DNA of 15,700 nucleotides from JACDAV01 sp036556145 (GCA_036556145.1 DATBKB010000118.1:1-15700), one strand, 5' to 3'. Numbered from the stretch's first letter, positions 5,846-14,074 are shown. Made by a program: numbers and translations. The notes: a model not told the origin generated them from the sequence alone.

Positions 5846-6958
5846 GTGCCCCGCCGCGCTGCCCTCGCCTCGCTGCCTCGCGAGGAGCTGCTCGGACCGT
5901 CGAAGTTCGGCGCGACCGATCCGGTCCACGACCCCGGGCCGGACGCGGCGGCGAAGCGGCTGAAGGGCATCGACGAGGCCGCGGTCGAGCCGATCCCCGC
6001 GCCGTCGGGCGGCACGATCCGCGTCGGGACGGCGTCCTGGACCGACCCGACGATGACCGCGTCCGGGGTCTTCTATCCCGACGGCGCCGACTCGGCCGAG
6101 GAGCGTCTCAACTTCTATGCGAGCCGCTTCCCGCTCGTCGAGGTCGACGCCACGTACTACGCGCTGCCGTCGCGCCGGACGTCGGAGCTGTGGGTCGAGC
6201 GCACGCCGCCGGACTTCACGTTCGACGTCAAGGCGCATGCGCTCATGACCGGCCAACCGACCGAGACGCGCCGGCTGCCGAAGGACCTCCGCGACGCGCT
6301 CCCGGCCGAGCTCCAGGCGAAGTCGCGCATCTATGCCAAGGACCTGCCGGAGGAGCTCAAGGCCGGCGTCTGGGAGTGGTTCCTCGACGGGGTCGAGCCG
6401 CTGCGCGAATCGGGCCAGCTCGGGAGCGTCCTGCTCCAGTACCCGCGCTGGTTCTTCACCTCGTCCGAGAATCGCGACGCGATCGTCGAGGCGAAGGAGC
6501 GGCTGGGGGACGTGACCGCCGCGGTCGAGTTCCGCAGCTCGTCGTGGTTCAACGAGAAGAACATTGAGCGGACGCTCCGCTTCCTCGAGGAGCACGACCT
6601 GCCGGTCGTCATGGTCGATGGCCCGCAGGGCTACAAGTCGAGCATGCCGGCGATCGCCGCCACGACGTCGAAGCGCCTCGCGGTCGTGCGCTTCCACGGC
6701 CGGCGCGCCGAGACGTGGGAGGCGAAGGGCATCCCGACGGTGGAGCGGTTCCGCTACCTGTACGACCGCGAGCAGCTCGAGGAGTGGGTGCCCCGGATCA
6801 GGGAGGCCGCGTCGCAGGCGAAGGACACGCACGTCCTCATGAACAACTGCTACGCGAACTACGGCTCGACGAACGCGCGCGAGATCGCCGCGCTGCTGCT
6901 CGACGCGGACCTCGGGGTCGCGGCGGATGGCGGCCTCGGGGCCGACGGGGGCCGATGA
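5846..6958 (+). CDS. DUF72 (YecE-like) family protein
   Basis: The 370-residue product has the DUF72/YecE TIM-barrel-like domain over about residues 56-355. Landmarks are IRVGTASWTD (58-67), YASRFPLVEVDATYYALPS (91-109), FTFDVKAHALMTG (124-136), AAVEFRSSSWF (225-235), LAVVRFHGR (278-286) and the C-terminal NNCYANYGSTNA (333-344). The biochemical role of the family is not established. It is longer than many members, with a 55-residue Pro/Ala-rich N-terminal extension and a charged helical insert (about 137-190). The start is GTG at 5846, one nucleotide after the upstream TGA, which suggests translational coupling. Its own stop overlaps the ATG of the next gene (ATGA at 6955-6958). The last 15 residues are Gly/Ala/Asp-rich and probably disordered. 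Confidence 0.9.
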   Translation: MPRRAALASLPREELLGPSKFGATDPVHDPGPDAAAKRLKGIDEAAVEPIPAPSGGTIRVGTASWTDPTMTASGVFYPDGADSAEERLNFYASRFPLVEVDATYYALPSRRTSELWVERTPPDFTFDVKAHALMTGQPTETRRLPKDLRDALPAELQAKSRIYAKDLPEELKAGVWEWFLDGVEPLRESGQLGSVLLQYPRWFFTSSENRDAIVEAKERLGDVTAAVEFRSSSWFNEKNIERTLRFLEEHDLPVVMVDGPQGYKSSMPAIAATTSKRLAVVRFHGRRAETWEAKGIPTVERFRYLYDREQLEEWVPRIREAASQAKDTHVLMNNCYANYGSTNAREIAALLLDADLGVAADGGLGADGGR

Positions 6959-7710
6959 CCGGGCGAGTCGGGGGCGGCCCGACGGCGGCCGCCGGGCCGA
7001 TGACCAACGCCGTCCTCGACTTCCGGCCGAGCCGACACGGCTTCCACTTCGCGAATCGCTTCGAGCCCGGGCCGACCGTGAAGTTCGGGCCGCTCGACCC
7101 GCGCTGGATCGGGATCGGCGATGCCGCGTTCGGGCTGTGCGGCGGGATGGCGCTGACGATCCGGGACCTCTTCGACCGCCGGATCGATCCGCCGCCCGAC
7201 ACGACCGCGCCCGCGAACGGCTCACGGCAGTTCCGCGCGCTCGTTCGGCGCCAGGTCCAGTCGCTCGACTGGTTCCGGCTGCCGCTGCGCTTCTACGAGC
7301 TGGCCGCGCTCCACCCGACAAGGGCGACCTGGTGGAGCCGGTTGCTGCGGCGTCGGTCTCTCGGCGAGATCGTCCTCGACGACGAGTGGCCGGCGATCCG
7401 ACGCGAGATCGACGCGAGCCGCCTGGCGATGGTCGGGCTCGTCCGCGGCGAGTCGATCAACCCGTTCAGGCTGACGCTCAACCACCAGGTGCTCGCCTAC
7501 GGCTATCGCGTCGAGCCGAGCCGGGTCGTGCTGCGGATCTACGACCCGAACTGGCCGGATCGCGACGACGTCGAGGCGCGGATGCTGCTTTCGGGCGGCC
7601 GTGCGACGGCCTTCGAATCGTCGACCGGCGAGCCGCTTCGCGGCTTCTTCCTCGCCCCGTACGAGGCGCAGGAGCCCCGCGCGTGGGCCCCGGGCCCGAG
7701 GCCGGTGTAG
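6955..7710 (+). CDS. Uncharacterised protein with papain-like Cys/His/Asp layout
   Basis: The 251-residue product has no signal peptide or membrane helix, so it is probably cytoplasmic. Residues 20-36 read VLDFRPSRHGFHFANRF. Cys62 sits in FGLCGGMAL at the start of a helix, His177 in NHQVLAYGY at the start of a strand, and Asp197 in RIYDPNWP on the next strand. This order, Cys helix then His strand then Asp, is the papain-like arrangement (C39/transglutaminase-type folds). I recall similar uncharacterised bacterial proteins with LCGGM and NHQVLAYGY, but no assigned function. Peptidase or acyl-transfer activity is inference. ATG 6955 overlaps the previous stop (ATGA); ATG 7000 (codon 16) is an alternative start that would remove a Gly/Pro/Ala-rich leader. 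It is the last gene of the operon, and its stop lies 3 nt from the convergent ligD stop. Confidence 0.8.
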   Translation: MTGRVGGGPTAAAGPMTNAVLDFRPSRHGFHFANRFEPGPTVKFGPLDPRWIGIGDAAFGLCGGMALTIRDLFDRRIDPPPDTTAPANGSRQFRALVRRQVQSLDWFRLPLRFYELAALHPTRATWWSRLLRRRSLGEIVLDDEWPAIRREIDASRLAMVGLVRGESINPFRLTLNHQVLAYGYRVEPSRVVLRIYDPNWPDRDDVEARMLLSGGRATAFESSTGEPLRGFFLAPYEAQEPRAWAPGPRPV

Positions 7711-7713
7711 CGA

Positions 7714-10524
7714 CTAGACCGGCGGCAGCTCCTGGGCGTCGGTTTGGGCCGGCGCGAACAGGTCGCCCACCTTCTCGACCCGCTCGACGACGTCGCGGAT
7801 GGTCCAGCGGTTCGGCCGCAGGTCGGGGTCGTCGAGCTCGTCCCAGCTGATGGGCGCCGACACGGGCGCCCCCGGGGCCGGCCGTACCGCGTACGGCGCC
7901 ACGAGCGTCTTGATGGGCTCGTTCTGGGTGTAGTCGAGTCTGGCCTTGCCGCCGCGCTTTGCCTTCGCCCACTCCCACGAGACGAGGTCCGGAACCATCC
8001 GGCCCACGGCCATCGACACCTGCTGGACCCAGCGGCTCGTGTCCTCGTAGGTGTACTTGCCGCGGACGATCGGGATCCAGGCCTGGATGCCGCGCCGGCC
8101 GGTGAGCTTCGGGTACGCGCGCACCTTCAGGTGCTCGAACGCGGTCCGGAAGAGCCGGGCGATGTGGACCGTCTCCTCCCACGTCGTCTTCTCGCCGGGG
8201 TCGATATCGATGAGCGCGAAGGTCGGCTTCCACGGGTCATGGATCGTGGACGTCCAGGCGTGGATTTCGAACGCGGCCTGGTTGCCGAGCCAGCAGAGCG
8301 TCGCGACCCGATCCGCGAGGAGGTGGTCGTTGGCCTTGCGGTCCTCGCGCTCCTCGAAGCCGACCTCGTGACAGATCGTCAGCCACTTCGGCGCCGTGGA
8401 GGGGATGTCCTTCTGCCAGAAGCCGGGCCCACCGACCCCGTTCGGGTAGCGGTGGAGGTTGAGCGGCCGGTCCAGGAGGTGGGGCAGCATGGCCGGCCCG
8501 ATCCGCGCGAAGTAGCGGATGAGCTCGCGCTTCGTGATCGGCGGGTCGCCCTCCTCCTTGCCCGGGAAGAGCGTCTTGTTGAGGTTCGTGAGCTTGAGCT
8601 CCTCGCCGCCGACGCGCCAGACCCCCTCGACGCCGAGCGCGTCGAGCGCGGCGAGCTCGTCCTTCGTCGCGACCCACGGCTTGCCGTCCGGGCCCTCGGT
8701 CGGGAGCCCGGCGCCCGGCGCAGACCGCTTCGATTGCGTACGACGTTTCTGGACCATGGCCGGCGCCCCCGAGCGGTCTTCCGATTTCGTACTGCGATTC
8801 CGAGAGGACTTGCGCTGGGCGGGTCGGGCCGGCGAGTCGGCGGCCGCGGCGTCGGCTCGAGCGACCTCCTTCTCGGCGGCTCGCTCGGCGTCGCCGGTCG
8901 ACATCGATCGCTCACGGACCACCGTCTTGGGGTCCTTGTCGGGATCGATCCCCTTGAACGACGTCTGCCGAACGTAGCCCTCACGGGTCCAGCCGCCCAG
9001 CTCGGCGCGGATCACGAGCTTCGGCTTGACCCATCGAGCCGTCCGTAGCTCGCCCTTCCGTTCAGGGCACGGATCGTAGGGGCACTTCTCCGTCGTCAGC
9101 CCCTCCAGGCGCTTCCGCAGCTCCGCCCGCGTCCGGCTGTTGAAGCCCGACCCAACCTTGCCCGCGTATTTGAGCTTGCTCCCCTCGTACACGCCCACGA
9201 CGAGCGCGCCGAGGTCCTTCGCGTTGCCCTCCCCCGGCGTCCAGCCGCCGACGACGAGCTCCTGCTCGGGACGGATCTTGATCTTCAGCCACGTCGTGGA
9301 GCGACGGCCCGGCTCGTAACGCGAGCGGCGGTGCTTGGCGATGATGCCCTCGACCTGCATCCGCTTCGCGGCGGCATGGAATGCCACGCCCTCGCCGACG
9401 AGGTGCGAGGCGAATCGGACGCGGCTGCTTTCCCGCAGGACCGTCTTGAGGAGCCTCTTCCGATCCTCGAGCGGGACCTTCACGAGCAACCTGCCGTCGA
9501 GGTACAGCAGGTCGAAGGCCTGGTAGACGAGGCCGCGGGCACCTTCCGCCCGGCCGGCCCGAATCGCGGAGATCCGTTCCTGCAACAGCCCGAAATCGGG
9601 CACGCCGTGCTCGTCGACTGCGACGACCTCGCCGTCGACGATCGCCTCACGCGCGTCGATCCACGACGGCGGGCTCAGGAGCTGGCCGAAGTACGTCTCG
9701 GCCTCGTTCCCGCGGCGGGTCCACAGGCGAACCTTGCCGTCGCGGATGACGGACTCGACCCGGTAGCCATCCCACTTGATCTCGAACAGCCAGTCGGGGT
9801 CGTCGAAGGGTTTCGGATCGGCGAGCGTGGCGGCCATCGGCTCGATGTAGTCGGGCATCTTCACGGTCTCCGCGCCGGCCAGGTCGATCTCCGCCTCGGC
9901 GGCGGGTGCGCTGCTCGTCCACACGGCGTCGCGATTCGCCTTGACCTCGTCGTTCGTGCGACCGGTCTTGACAGACCGCGGATGGGCCTCCGGGTCCCAG
10001 CCCGGGACCGCGCAGGCGTCGCGCTTCTTGATGAGCAGCCACTGCTCACCCTCGTCGTCCTCGAAGGCCGAGCTCGGTGCCGAGCCGGGCCGCCGGCTCG
10101 TCCGGACGAGCGTGAATCGGCCGCAGAGCTTCTCGCCGTGCAGCTCGAACTTCAGCTCGCCGTCCTCGATCGCCTTGACCGGATCGGGCGTCTCGTCCTC
10201 GGGCTCGAACGTGCCCCAGTCCCAGACGATGACGTCGCCAGCGCCGTACTGGCCCTTCGGGATGACGCCCTCGAAGTCGAAGTACTCGATCGGATGGTCC
10301 TCGACGTGGACAGCCATCCGGCGAATCGACGGGTCGCGGGTGGGGCCTTTCGGGATGGCCCAGCTCGCGAGGACGCCATCGACCTCGAGGCGGAAGTCGT
10401 AGTGGAGCCGGGTCGCCCGATGACGCTGGACGACGAACCTGCCTGTCCCCTTCGCGTCGGGGGCGCCGGCCGGCTCGGGCGTCTTCGAGAAGTCGCGCTT
10501 GGCCTTGTAGCGCTCGAGGGGCAT
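7714..10524 (-). CDS. ligD: Multifunctional DNA end-joining ligase LigD (phosphoesterase-ligase-polymerase)
   Basis: The 936-residue product has all three LigD modules. The 3'-phosphoesterase (about 1-170) shows His35, His41, Asp43 and Arg45 (QRHRATRLHYDFRLE), His77 (HVEDHP) and FEGVIPKGQYGAGDV. The ATP-dependent ligase (about 225-535) has adenylation Lys250 in EIKWDGYR, then DGEVVAVDE, EGIIAKHRRSRYEPGRR and a terminal KIK, followed by the OB domain. The polymerase/primase (about 615-930) has LIDIDPGE (Asp773, Asp775) and the third Asp864 in ARLDYTQNEP. The order PE-LIG-POL is the one known from Pseudomonas LigD, unlike the POL-PE-LIG order of mycobacteria. A basic, Ser/Arg-rich linker (540-612) separates ligase and polymerase. 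With Ku it repairs double-strand breaks by trimming, filling and sealing ends. It lies 41 nt downstream of ku on the same strand. The ATG at 10524 begins the typical MPLERYKAKRDFSKTPEP start. No residue of the three active sites appears missing. Confidence 0.97.
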   Translation of the reverse strand: MPLERYKAKRDFSKTPEPAGAPDAKGTGRFVVQRHRATRLHYDFRLEVDGVLASWAIPKGPTRDPSIRRMAVHVEDHPIEYFDFEGVIPKGQYGAGDVIVWDWGTFEPEDETPDPVKAIEDGELKFELHGEKLCGRFTLVRTSRRPGSAPSSAFEDDEGEQWLLIKKRDACAVPGWDPEAHPRSVKTGRTNDEVKANRDAVWTSSAPAAEAEIDLAGAETVKMPDYIEPMAATLADPKPFDDPDWLFEIKWDGYRVESVIRDGKVRLWTRRGNEAETYFGQLLSPPSWIDAREAIVDGEVVAVDEHGVPDFGLLQERISAIRAGRAEGARGLVYQAFDLLYLDGRLLVKVPLEDRKRLLKTVLRESSRVRFASHLVGEGVAFHAAAKRMQVEGIIAKHRRSRYEPGRRSTTWLKIKIRPEQELVVGGWTPGEGNAKDLGALVVGVYEGSKLKYAGKVGSGFNSRTRAELRKRLEGLTTEKCPYDPCPERKGELRTARWVKPKLVIRAELGGWTREGYVRQTSFKGIDPDKDPKTVVRERSMSTGDAERAAEKEVARADAAAADSPARPAQRKSSRNRSTKSEDRSGAPAMVQKRRTQSKRSAPGAGLPTEGPDGKPWVATKDELAALDALGVEGVWRVGGEELKLTNLNKTLFPGKEEGDPPITKRELIRYFARIGPAMLPHLLDRPLNLHRYPNGVGGPGFWQKDIPSTAPKWLTICHEVGFEEREDRKANDHLLADRVATLCWLGNQAAFEIHAWTSTIHDPWKPTFALIDIDPGEKTTWEETVHIARLFRTAFEHLKVRAYPKLTGRRGIQAWIPIVRGKYTYEDTSRWVQQVSMAVGRMVPDLVSWEWAKAKRGGKARLDYTQNEPIKTLVAPYAVRPAPGAPVSAPISWDELDDPDLRPNRWTIRDVVERVEKVGDLFAPAQTDAQELPPV

Positions 10525-10565
10525 GCCGTCAGGCTAGCGCAGCGGCGCGGCGACCCCGATCGGCG

Positions 10566-11528
10566 TCAGGCGCTCCGGCGACGTCGCGCCGGTCGGGCCT
10601 CCTCGAGATCCTCGTCCTTGCGGCCCCGCCCGCGCGCGGCCGTCCGGGCGGGCTTGCGCGCCGCGCCGCCCTTGGCCCGCTCCGGGCGGCCGGCACGTTC
10701 CTTCTTCGCCTCGGCGACCGAGAGCGGCTTCTTGCCGGCTCGGGCGCTCTTCGCCTGGTTGACCGAGGCCTCGAGCGCCGCCATGAGGTCGATGAGCTTG
10801 CCGCTCTCTTCCTCCGGCTCGGGCTCGACGACCTCCTTGCCCTCGACCTTCTGCTCGATGATCTTCATGAGCGCGTCGCGGTACTCGTCCTTGTACTTCT
10901 CCGGCTTGAACTCGCCGGTCATCGCCGCGACGAGCTGCTTCGCCATCGTCTTCTCGGCGGGCTTGAAGTCGAACTCCTCCTCGGGCAGCTCGAGCTCACC
11001 CATCGAGCGGATCTCGTCCGGCCAGTGCAGCGTCGACAGCAGCAAGGTCTTGCCGAAGGGATCGAGCGCCGCGAGCGCCTCGCGGTCCTTGATGACCACC
11101 TTGCAGATCGCCGTGAGCTCCTCGTCCTCGAGGACCTGCTTGAGGAGGTAGAAGGCCTTCCGGCCGATCTTGTCGGGCTCGATGTTGTAGGCCTGCTTGA
11201 CGAACTTCACCGCGCCGTCTTCCTGGTCCGGCTTCGTGAACTGCTCGATCTCGATCGTCCGGACCGTCTTCAGGGGGACCTTCTCGAGGTCCTCGTCGGT
11301 GATGACGACGTACTTGTCAGGGGCGTACTCGTAGCCCTTCACGGTCTCGTTCCGCTGGATGATCTTCTCGTCGACCGGGCACCAGACCTTCATCTGGATC
11401 CGCGACAGATCCTTCTCGTGGAGCATGTTGAAGCTCACGCCGTACTTCGATTCGGTGGCGAGATAGAGCTTGACGGGGATCGTCACCAGCCCGAACTGGA
11501 TGGCCCCCTTCCACATCGCGCGCGCCAC
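10566..11528 (-). CDS. ku: Bacterial Ku, non-homologous end joining protein
   Basis: The 320-residue product is a homodimeric Ku that would ring broken DNA ends and recruit LigD. The Ku core (about 5-250) starts with MWKGAIQFGLVTIPVKLYLA and continues with FNMLHEKDLSRIQMKVWCP, KGYEYAPDKYVVITDEDL, LLLSTLHWPDEIR and KPEKYKDEYRDALMKIIEQK near the C-terminal arm. The last 65 residues are Lys/Arg/Ala-rich (ARRRRSA end), like the basic tails of longer bacterial Ku proteins that bind DNA. The GTG at 11528 (reading MARAMWKG) is chosen because GAGGA at 11535-11539 sits 6 nt upstream; ATG 11516 would have no ribosome site. Longer frames to 11834 lack signals. It is the first gene of a ku-ligD pair. A hairpin and a -10-like box lie in the leader. 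Confidence 0.96.
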   Translation of the reverse strand: MARAMWKGAIQFGLVTIPVKLYLATESKYGVSFNMLHEKDLSRIQMKVWCPVDEKIIQRNETVKGYEYAPDKYVVITDEDLEKVPLKTVRTIEIEQFTKPDQEDGAVKFVKQAYNIEPDKIGRKAFYLLKQVLEDEELTAICKVVIKDREALAALDPFGKTLLLSTLHWPDEIRSMGELELPEEEFDFKPAEKTMAKQLVAAMTGEFKPEKYKDEYRDALMKIIEQKVEGKEVVEPEPEEESGKLIDLMAALEASVNQAKSARAGKKPLSVAEAKKERAGRPERAKGGAARKPARTAARGRGRKDEDLEEARPARRRRSA

Positions 11529-11546
11529 GGCAAGTCCTCGTGTGGC

Positions 11547-11565
11547 GCCCTCTTCCCGGGAGGGC
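11547..11565 (-). promoter_or_regulatory. Hairpin in the ku mRNA leader
   Basis: GCCCTC (11547-11552) and GAGGGC (11560-11565) form a perfect 6-bp GC-rich stem with a 7-nt loop. It lies between the putative -10 box (11575-11580) and the ku ribosome site (11535-11539). If transcription starts near 11568, the stem would be at the very 5' end of the mRNA. It could stabilise the transcript or affect ribosome loading; function is not shown. Confidence 0.4.
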
Positions 11566-11574
11566 GGACGGCTA

Positions 11575-11580
11575 ACGATA
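11575..11580 (-). promoter_or_regulatory. Putative -10 element for ku-ligD
   Basis: On the minus strand this reads TATCGT, preceded by GC, 46 nt upstream of the ku GTG. It fits the gcTANNNT pattern of the other putative promoters in the window. It implies that ku and ligD have their own promoter, separate from the subtilisin-family gene upstream, whose stop is at 11665. No -35 box is convincing. Confidence 0.35.
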
Positions 11581-11639
11581 GCGCCCCGATGCAAGACCCG
11601 GTCCCGCGGGCGGGGGCCGGGGCGTTGCCCTCGCCTTGC

Positions 11640-11659
11640 GGTTCGGCTCGGTTCGGCTT
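11640..11659. repeat. Short tandem repeat GGTTCGGCTY x2 after the protease gene
   Basis: Two consecutive 10-bp units, GGTTCGGCTC and GGTTCGGCTT, lie just past the stop of the protease gene. They run into CGGGGCTA; the resulting CGGCTTCGGGGCTA is identical to the 14 bases starting at 4838 in the divergent repeat region. It may be chance in GC-rich DNA or a dispersed short repeat. Confidence 0.5.
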
Positions 11660-11664
11660 CGGGG

Positions 11665-13932
11665 CTAGCGCCCGACCAGGATCGCGTCGACGTCGACCCG
11701 CGGCCGGCCGGACGTGCCGGCGACCCGGATCTCGATGGTCTTCGCCCCGTCGACCCCGAAGTCCTTGACCCACAGGACCCGCCGGCCGGCGCTCGTCGAC
11801 GAGTAGAGGCTGACCGTGGCCTGGTAGACGCCATTGACGTAGATCGAGGCGCTGCCGCGGGTCGGGCCCACCGGCGCGACGAAGGCGAGGATCTTCGCCG
11901 TCTTCGACACCCGCATCCAGGCGCCGCGGCTCATCGAGTAACGGGTCGTGCCGGCGTACGCGGCGCTCGTCGTGTAGCGGAACCAGCCCGACGACCAGCG
12001 CATCGACGTCGAGCTGTCGTCGACCACCCCAAGGCCGAGCGGCACGCTCTCGACCCACGCGCTCCAGTTGCCCGCGGCGTCCCTGGCCCGGATGCGGAAC
12101 CGGTGGTTGTGGCTGAGGGCAACCTGCCGCACCGTCTCCGTCGCCGACCCGGCGAGCGTGCCGGCCGGCGTCCAGGCGCCGTAGTCGAGCGAGTATTGGA
12201 GCTCGTACGCGGCGATCGCGCTCGCCGCATCCGTCGCCTTGGCCCACTGAATGCGGAGCGGCGCGGTCGTGCCGCCGAGGGACACTTTGTAGGCCGGCGC
12301 AGCGCTCGGCGCGAAGGCCGTCGGTGGGTCGTTCTCGACGACGACGTTGACGGTGTCGGAGCGGGATCGCGACCCCTCGCGGCCGACGACCGTGACCGGG
12401 TATGACCCGGCCGGCGTCGACGGGGGCACCGTCACGGTGACGAGCGCGCTCTCGGCGGTCCAGCCGGTGACGCTGAAGCGGTCGAGGACGACCGGGAAGC
12501 CGGGCGGCGTCGTCGCCGACAGCTCGATGGTCTCGAAGTGGGTCGGCGTCCGCTCGATCCGGACCGGGATCGCGACGGTGCCACCCGCCTCGCCGAGTGG
12601 CAGCGGCGCGTTCATGTTGATCGTGTAGTCGCCGCCGGGACCCATCCGCGACACGTCGAGCAGCTTCTCGGGGTTGCCATCCGGGTCGGTCGAGGTGTAG
12701 TAGCCGTACGTGCCGAGGAACTGGAGCGCGCCCTTGACCATGCCGGGCGAGACCCACGGCCGCGAGGCCCTGTACAGGGCGATCGCGCCGGCCACCGCCG
12801 GGGTGGCCATCGACGTCCCCGACATGTAGGCATAGCGATTGCCCGGCATCGTCGACCAGATGCACTTGCCGGGCGCGATGATGTCGACGTCGGAGCCGAG
12901 ATTGCTGAAGTCGGCGAACGTGTCGTCGTGGTCGTAGGTGCCCCACGAGAAGCAGCGCGGACCGCCCCGCCCGCCGGCCTTGCCGTCGGTGTCGGCGAGC
13001 GCCGAGACCGTGATGACCTCGTTGTACGCGGCCGGAACGCGGGCCGCGGCGCTGCCGGAGTCGTTGCCGGCGGCGACGGCGACGGTCACGCCCGAGGCGA
13101 CGACACGGCAGATGGCCTGGTGGAGGACGTCGTCGTTCGTGTAGCCGCAGTTGAGGTCGTCCTTGCCCCACTTCGCGACGCTCATGTTGGCCGCCTCGAA
13201 GAGCGGCCGATCCGGGTCGCTCGGGTCGCGCTGCGCGGCGATCCAGTCGAGCCCGCAGATGTACCAGGACAGGTAGCCGAAGCCCTCGGCGTTGAGAATC
13301 CGGACCGACCACAGCCGGACGCCCGGTGCGACCCCCACGACGCCGATGCCGTTGTCGAGCGCGCCGACGGTGCCGGCGACATGCGTGCCGTGCCCGTGCT
13401 GGTCGCCCCACGCGTCGCGGTCGGACGTGGTGCAGTTGATGCCGCCGGCGACGTTCAGGTCGGCGTGCGAGGCGATCCCGGTGTCGACGATCGCGACGTC
13501 TGCATCCACCCGCTGGTCCTTGCCGTCGATCTTCGCGATGACCGAGCGGGTGCCACCGATCCGGGTGACGCCGGTCGGCGTGACCTGGCCGGCGAGCTCG
13601 ACGATCTCGTCGGGGACGATTGCCGCGATCTGGGGATCGGCGCGCAGGGCCGCGAGCTGGTCCTTCGAGAGCGAGGCCGAGAAGCCGCGGATCGCGCGAC
13701 CGTAGAAGCGCTCCGGCTTGACGTTCTCGGCCTTCATGTGGCGGTTGCGGACGACTTTCGTGTCCGCGCCGCGGGCCGTCAGGACGATGTACCGGCCGGC
13801 CGCGTCGAGTCCGCCGGCGTGGCGAGCACCTGGCTGCAGGGGCTTCGAATCGTCCGGCGACTGGGCCTGGACGGGGGCCGCCGAGACGGCGAGCAGGGCG
13901 GCCAGAAGGGCGGGGACGACTCGCGAACGCAT
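11665..13932 (-). CDS. Secreted subtilisin-family (S8) serine protease with Ig/FN3-like C-terminal domains
   Basis: The 755-residue product begins with a Sec signal (MRSRVVPALLAALLAVSAAP, cleavage near VQAQ at 24). An I9-type propeptide (about 46-115) follows: GRYIVLTARG and GFSASLSKDQLAALRADPQI with a terminal IVPDEIVELAGQ. The S8 catalytic domain (about 120-425) has Asp150 (VAIVDTG), His181 (HGHGTHVAGT), oxyanion Asn290 (AVAAGND) and Ser374 (MSGTSMATPAVAGA), so it looks active. Cysteines at 167, 226, 262, 275, 327 and 357 could form disulfides. Residues about 445-533 look Ig-like, 536-632 FN3-like (YELQYSLDYGAW; RFRIRARDAAGNWS), and 635-755 form a C-terminal beta-sandwich ending RPRVDVDAILVGR. 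It should be exported and self-processed to degrade external protein. ATG 13932 is chosen because it starts the signal peptide. GTG 13974 is in frame but adds 14 unhelpful residues. Neither start has a good ribosome site. Confidence 0.93.
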   Translation of the reverse strand: MRSRVVPALLAALLAVSAAPVQAQSPDDSKPLQPGARHAGGLDAAGRYIVLTARGADTKVVRNRHMKAENVKPERFYGRAIRGFSASLSKDQLAALRADPQIAAIVPDEIVELAGQVTPTGVTRIGGTRSVIAKIDGKDQRVDADVAIVDTGIASHADLNVAGGINCTTSDRDAWGDQHGHGTHVAGTVGALDNGIGVVGVAPGVRLWSVRILNAEGFGYLSWYICGLDWIAAQRDPSDPDRPLFEAANMSVAKWGKDDLNCGYTNDDVLHQAICRVVASGVTVAVAAGNDSGSAAARVPAAYNEVITVSALADTDGKAGGRGGPRCFSWGTYDHDDTFADFSNLGSDVDIIAPGKCIWSTMPGNRYAYMSGTSMATPAVAGAIALYRASRPWVSPGMVKGALQFLGTYGYYTSTDPDGNPEKLLDVSRMGPGGDYTINMNAPLPLGEAGGTVAIPVRIERTPTHFETIELSATTPPGFPVVLDRFSVTGWTAESALVTVTVPPSTPAGSYPVTVVGREGSRSRSDTVNVVVENDPPTAFAPSAAPAYKVSLGGTTAPLRIQWAKATDAASAIAAYELQYSLDYGAWTPAGTLAGSATETVRQVALSHNHRFRIRARDAAGNWSAWVESVPLGLGVVDDSSTSMRWSSGWFRYTTSAAYAGTTRYSMSRGAWMRVSKTAKILAFVAPVGPTRGSASIYVNGVYQATVSLYSSTSAGRRVLWVKDFGVDGAKTIEIRVAGTSGRPRVDVDAILVGR

Positions 13933-14074
13933 CGAGCAGAAGGCTCGGGCCGGCGGTGCCCGCCGACAACCCACCGGATGGTCACGTTGAGCAGTAGCCG
14001 ACGGGTTCCAGCCGCTTCCGTACCGATGGTCCGGCCCGTGCTCTCAATGGGTCGACGAAGTGCGGTCCGCGGCA

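Noticed and set aside
5825..7321. Minus-strand open frame of 498 codons
   Set aside because: It is antisense to the DUF72 and papain-like genes, both with recognisable motifs; the translation is low-complexity Arg/Ala/Gly.
9331..11151. Plus-strand open frame of 606 codons over ligD and ku
   Set aside because: It is a mirror of the ligD and ku coding frames, a usual effect of high GC at third positions, and shows no domain or start signal.
11483..13969. Minus-strand open frame of 828 codons overlapping the protease gene
   Set aside because: It is a one-base-shifted shadow of the subtilisin-family gene, whose own frame has the full catalytic triad and signal peptide.
13983..13985. Leaderless GTG start for the protease gene after a TACTGC box
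   Set aside because: This GTG is not in the protease frame; the signal peptide at ATG 13932 is a better start.
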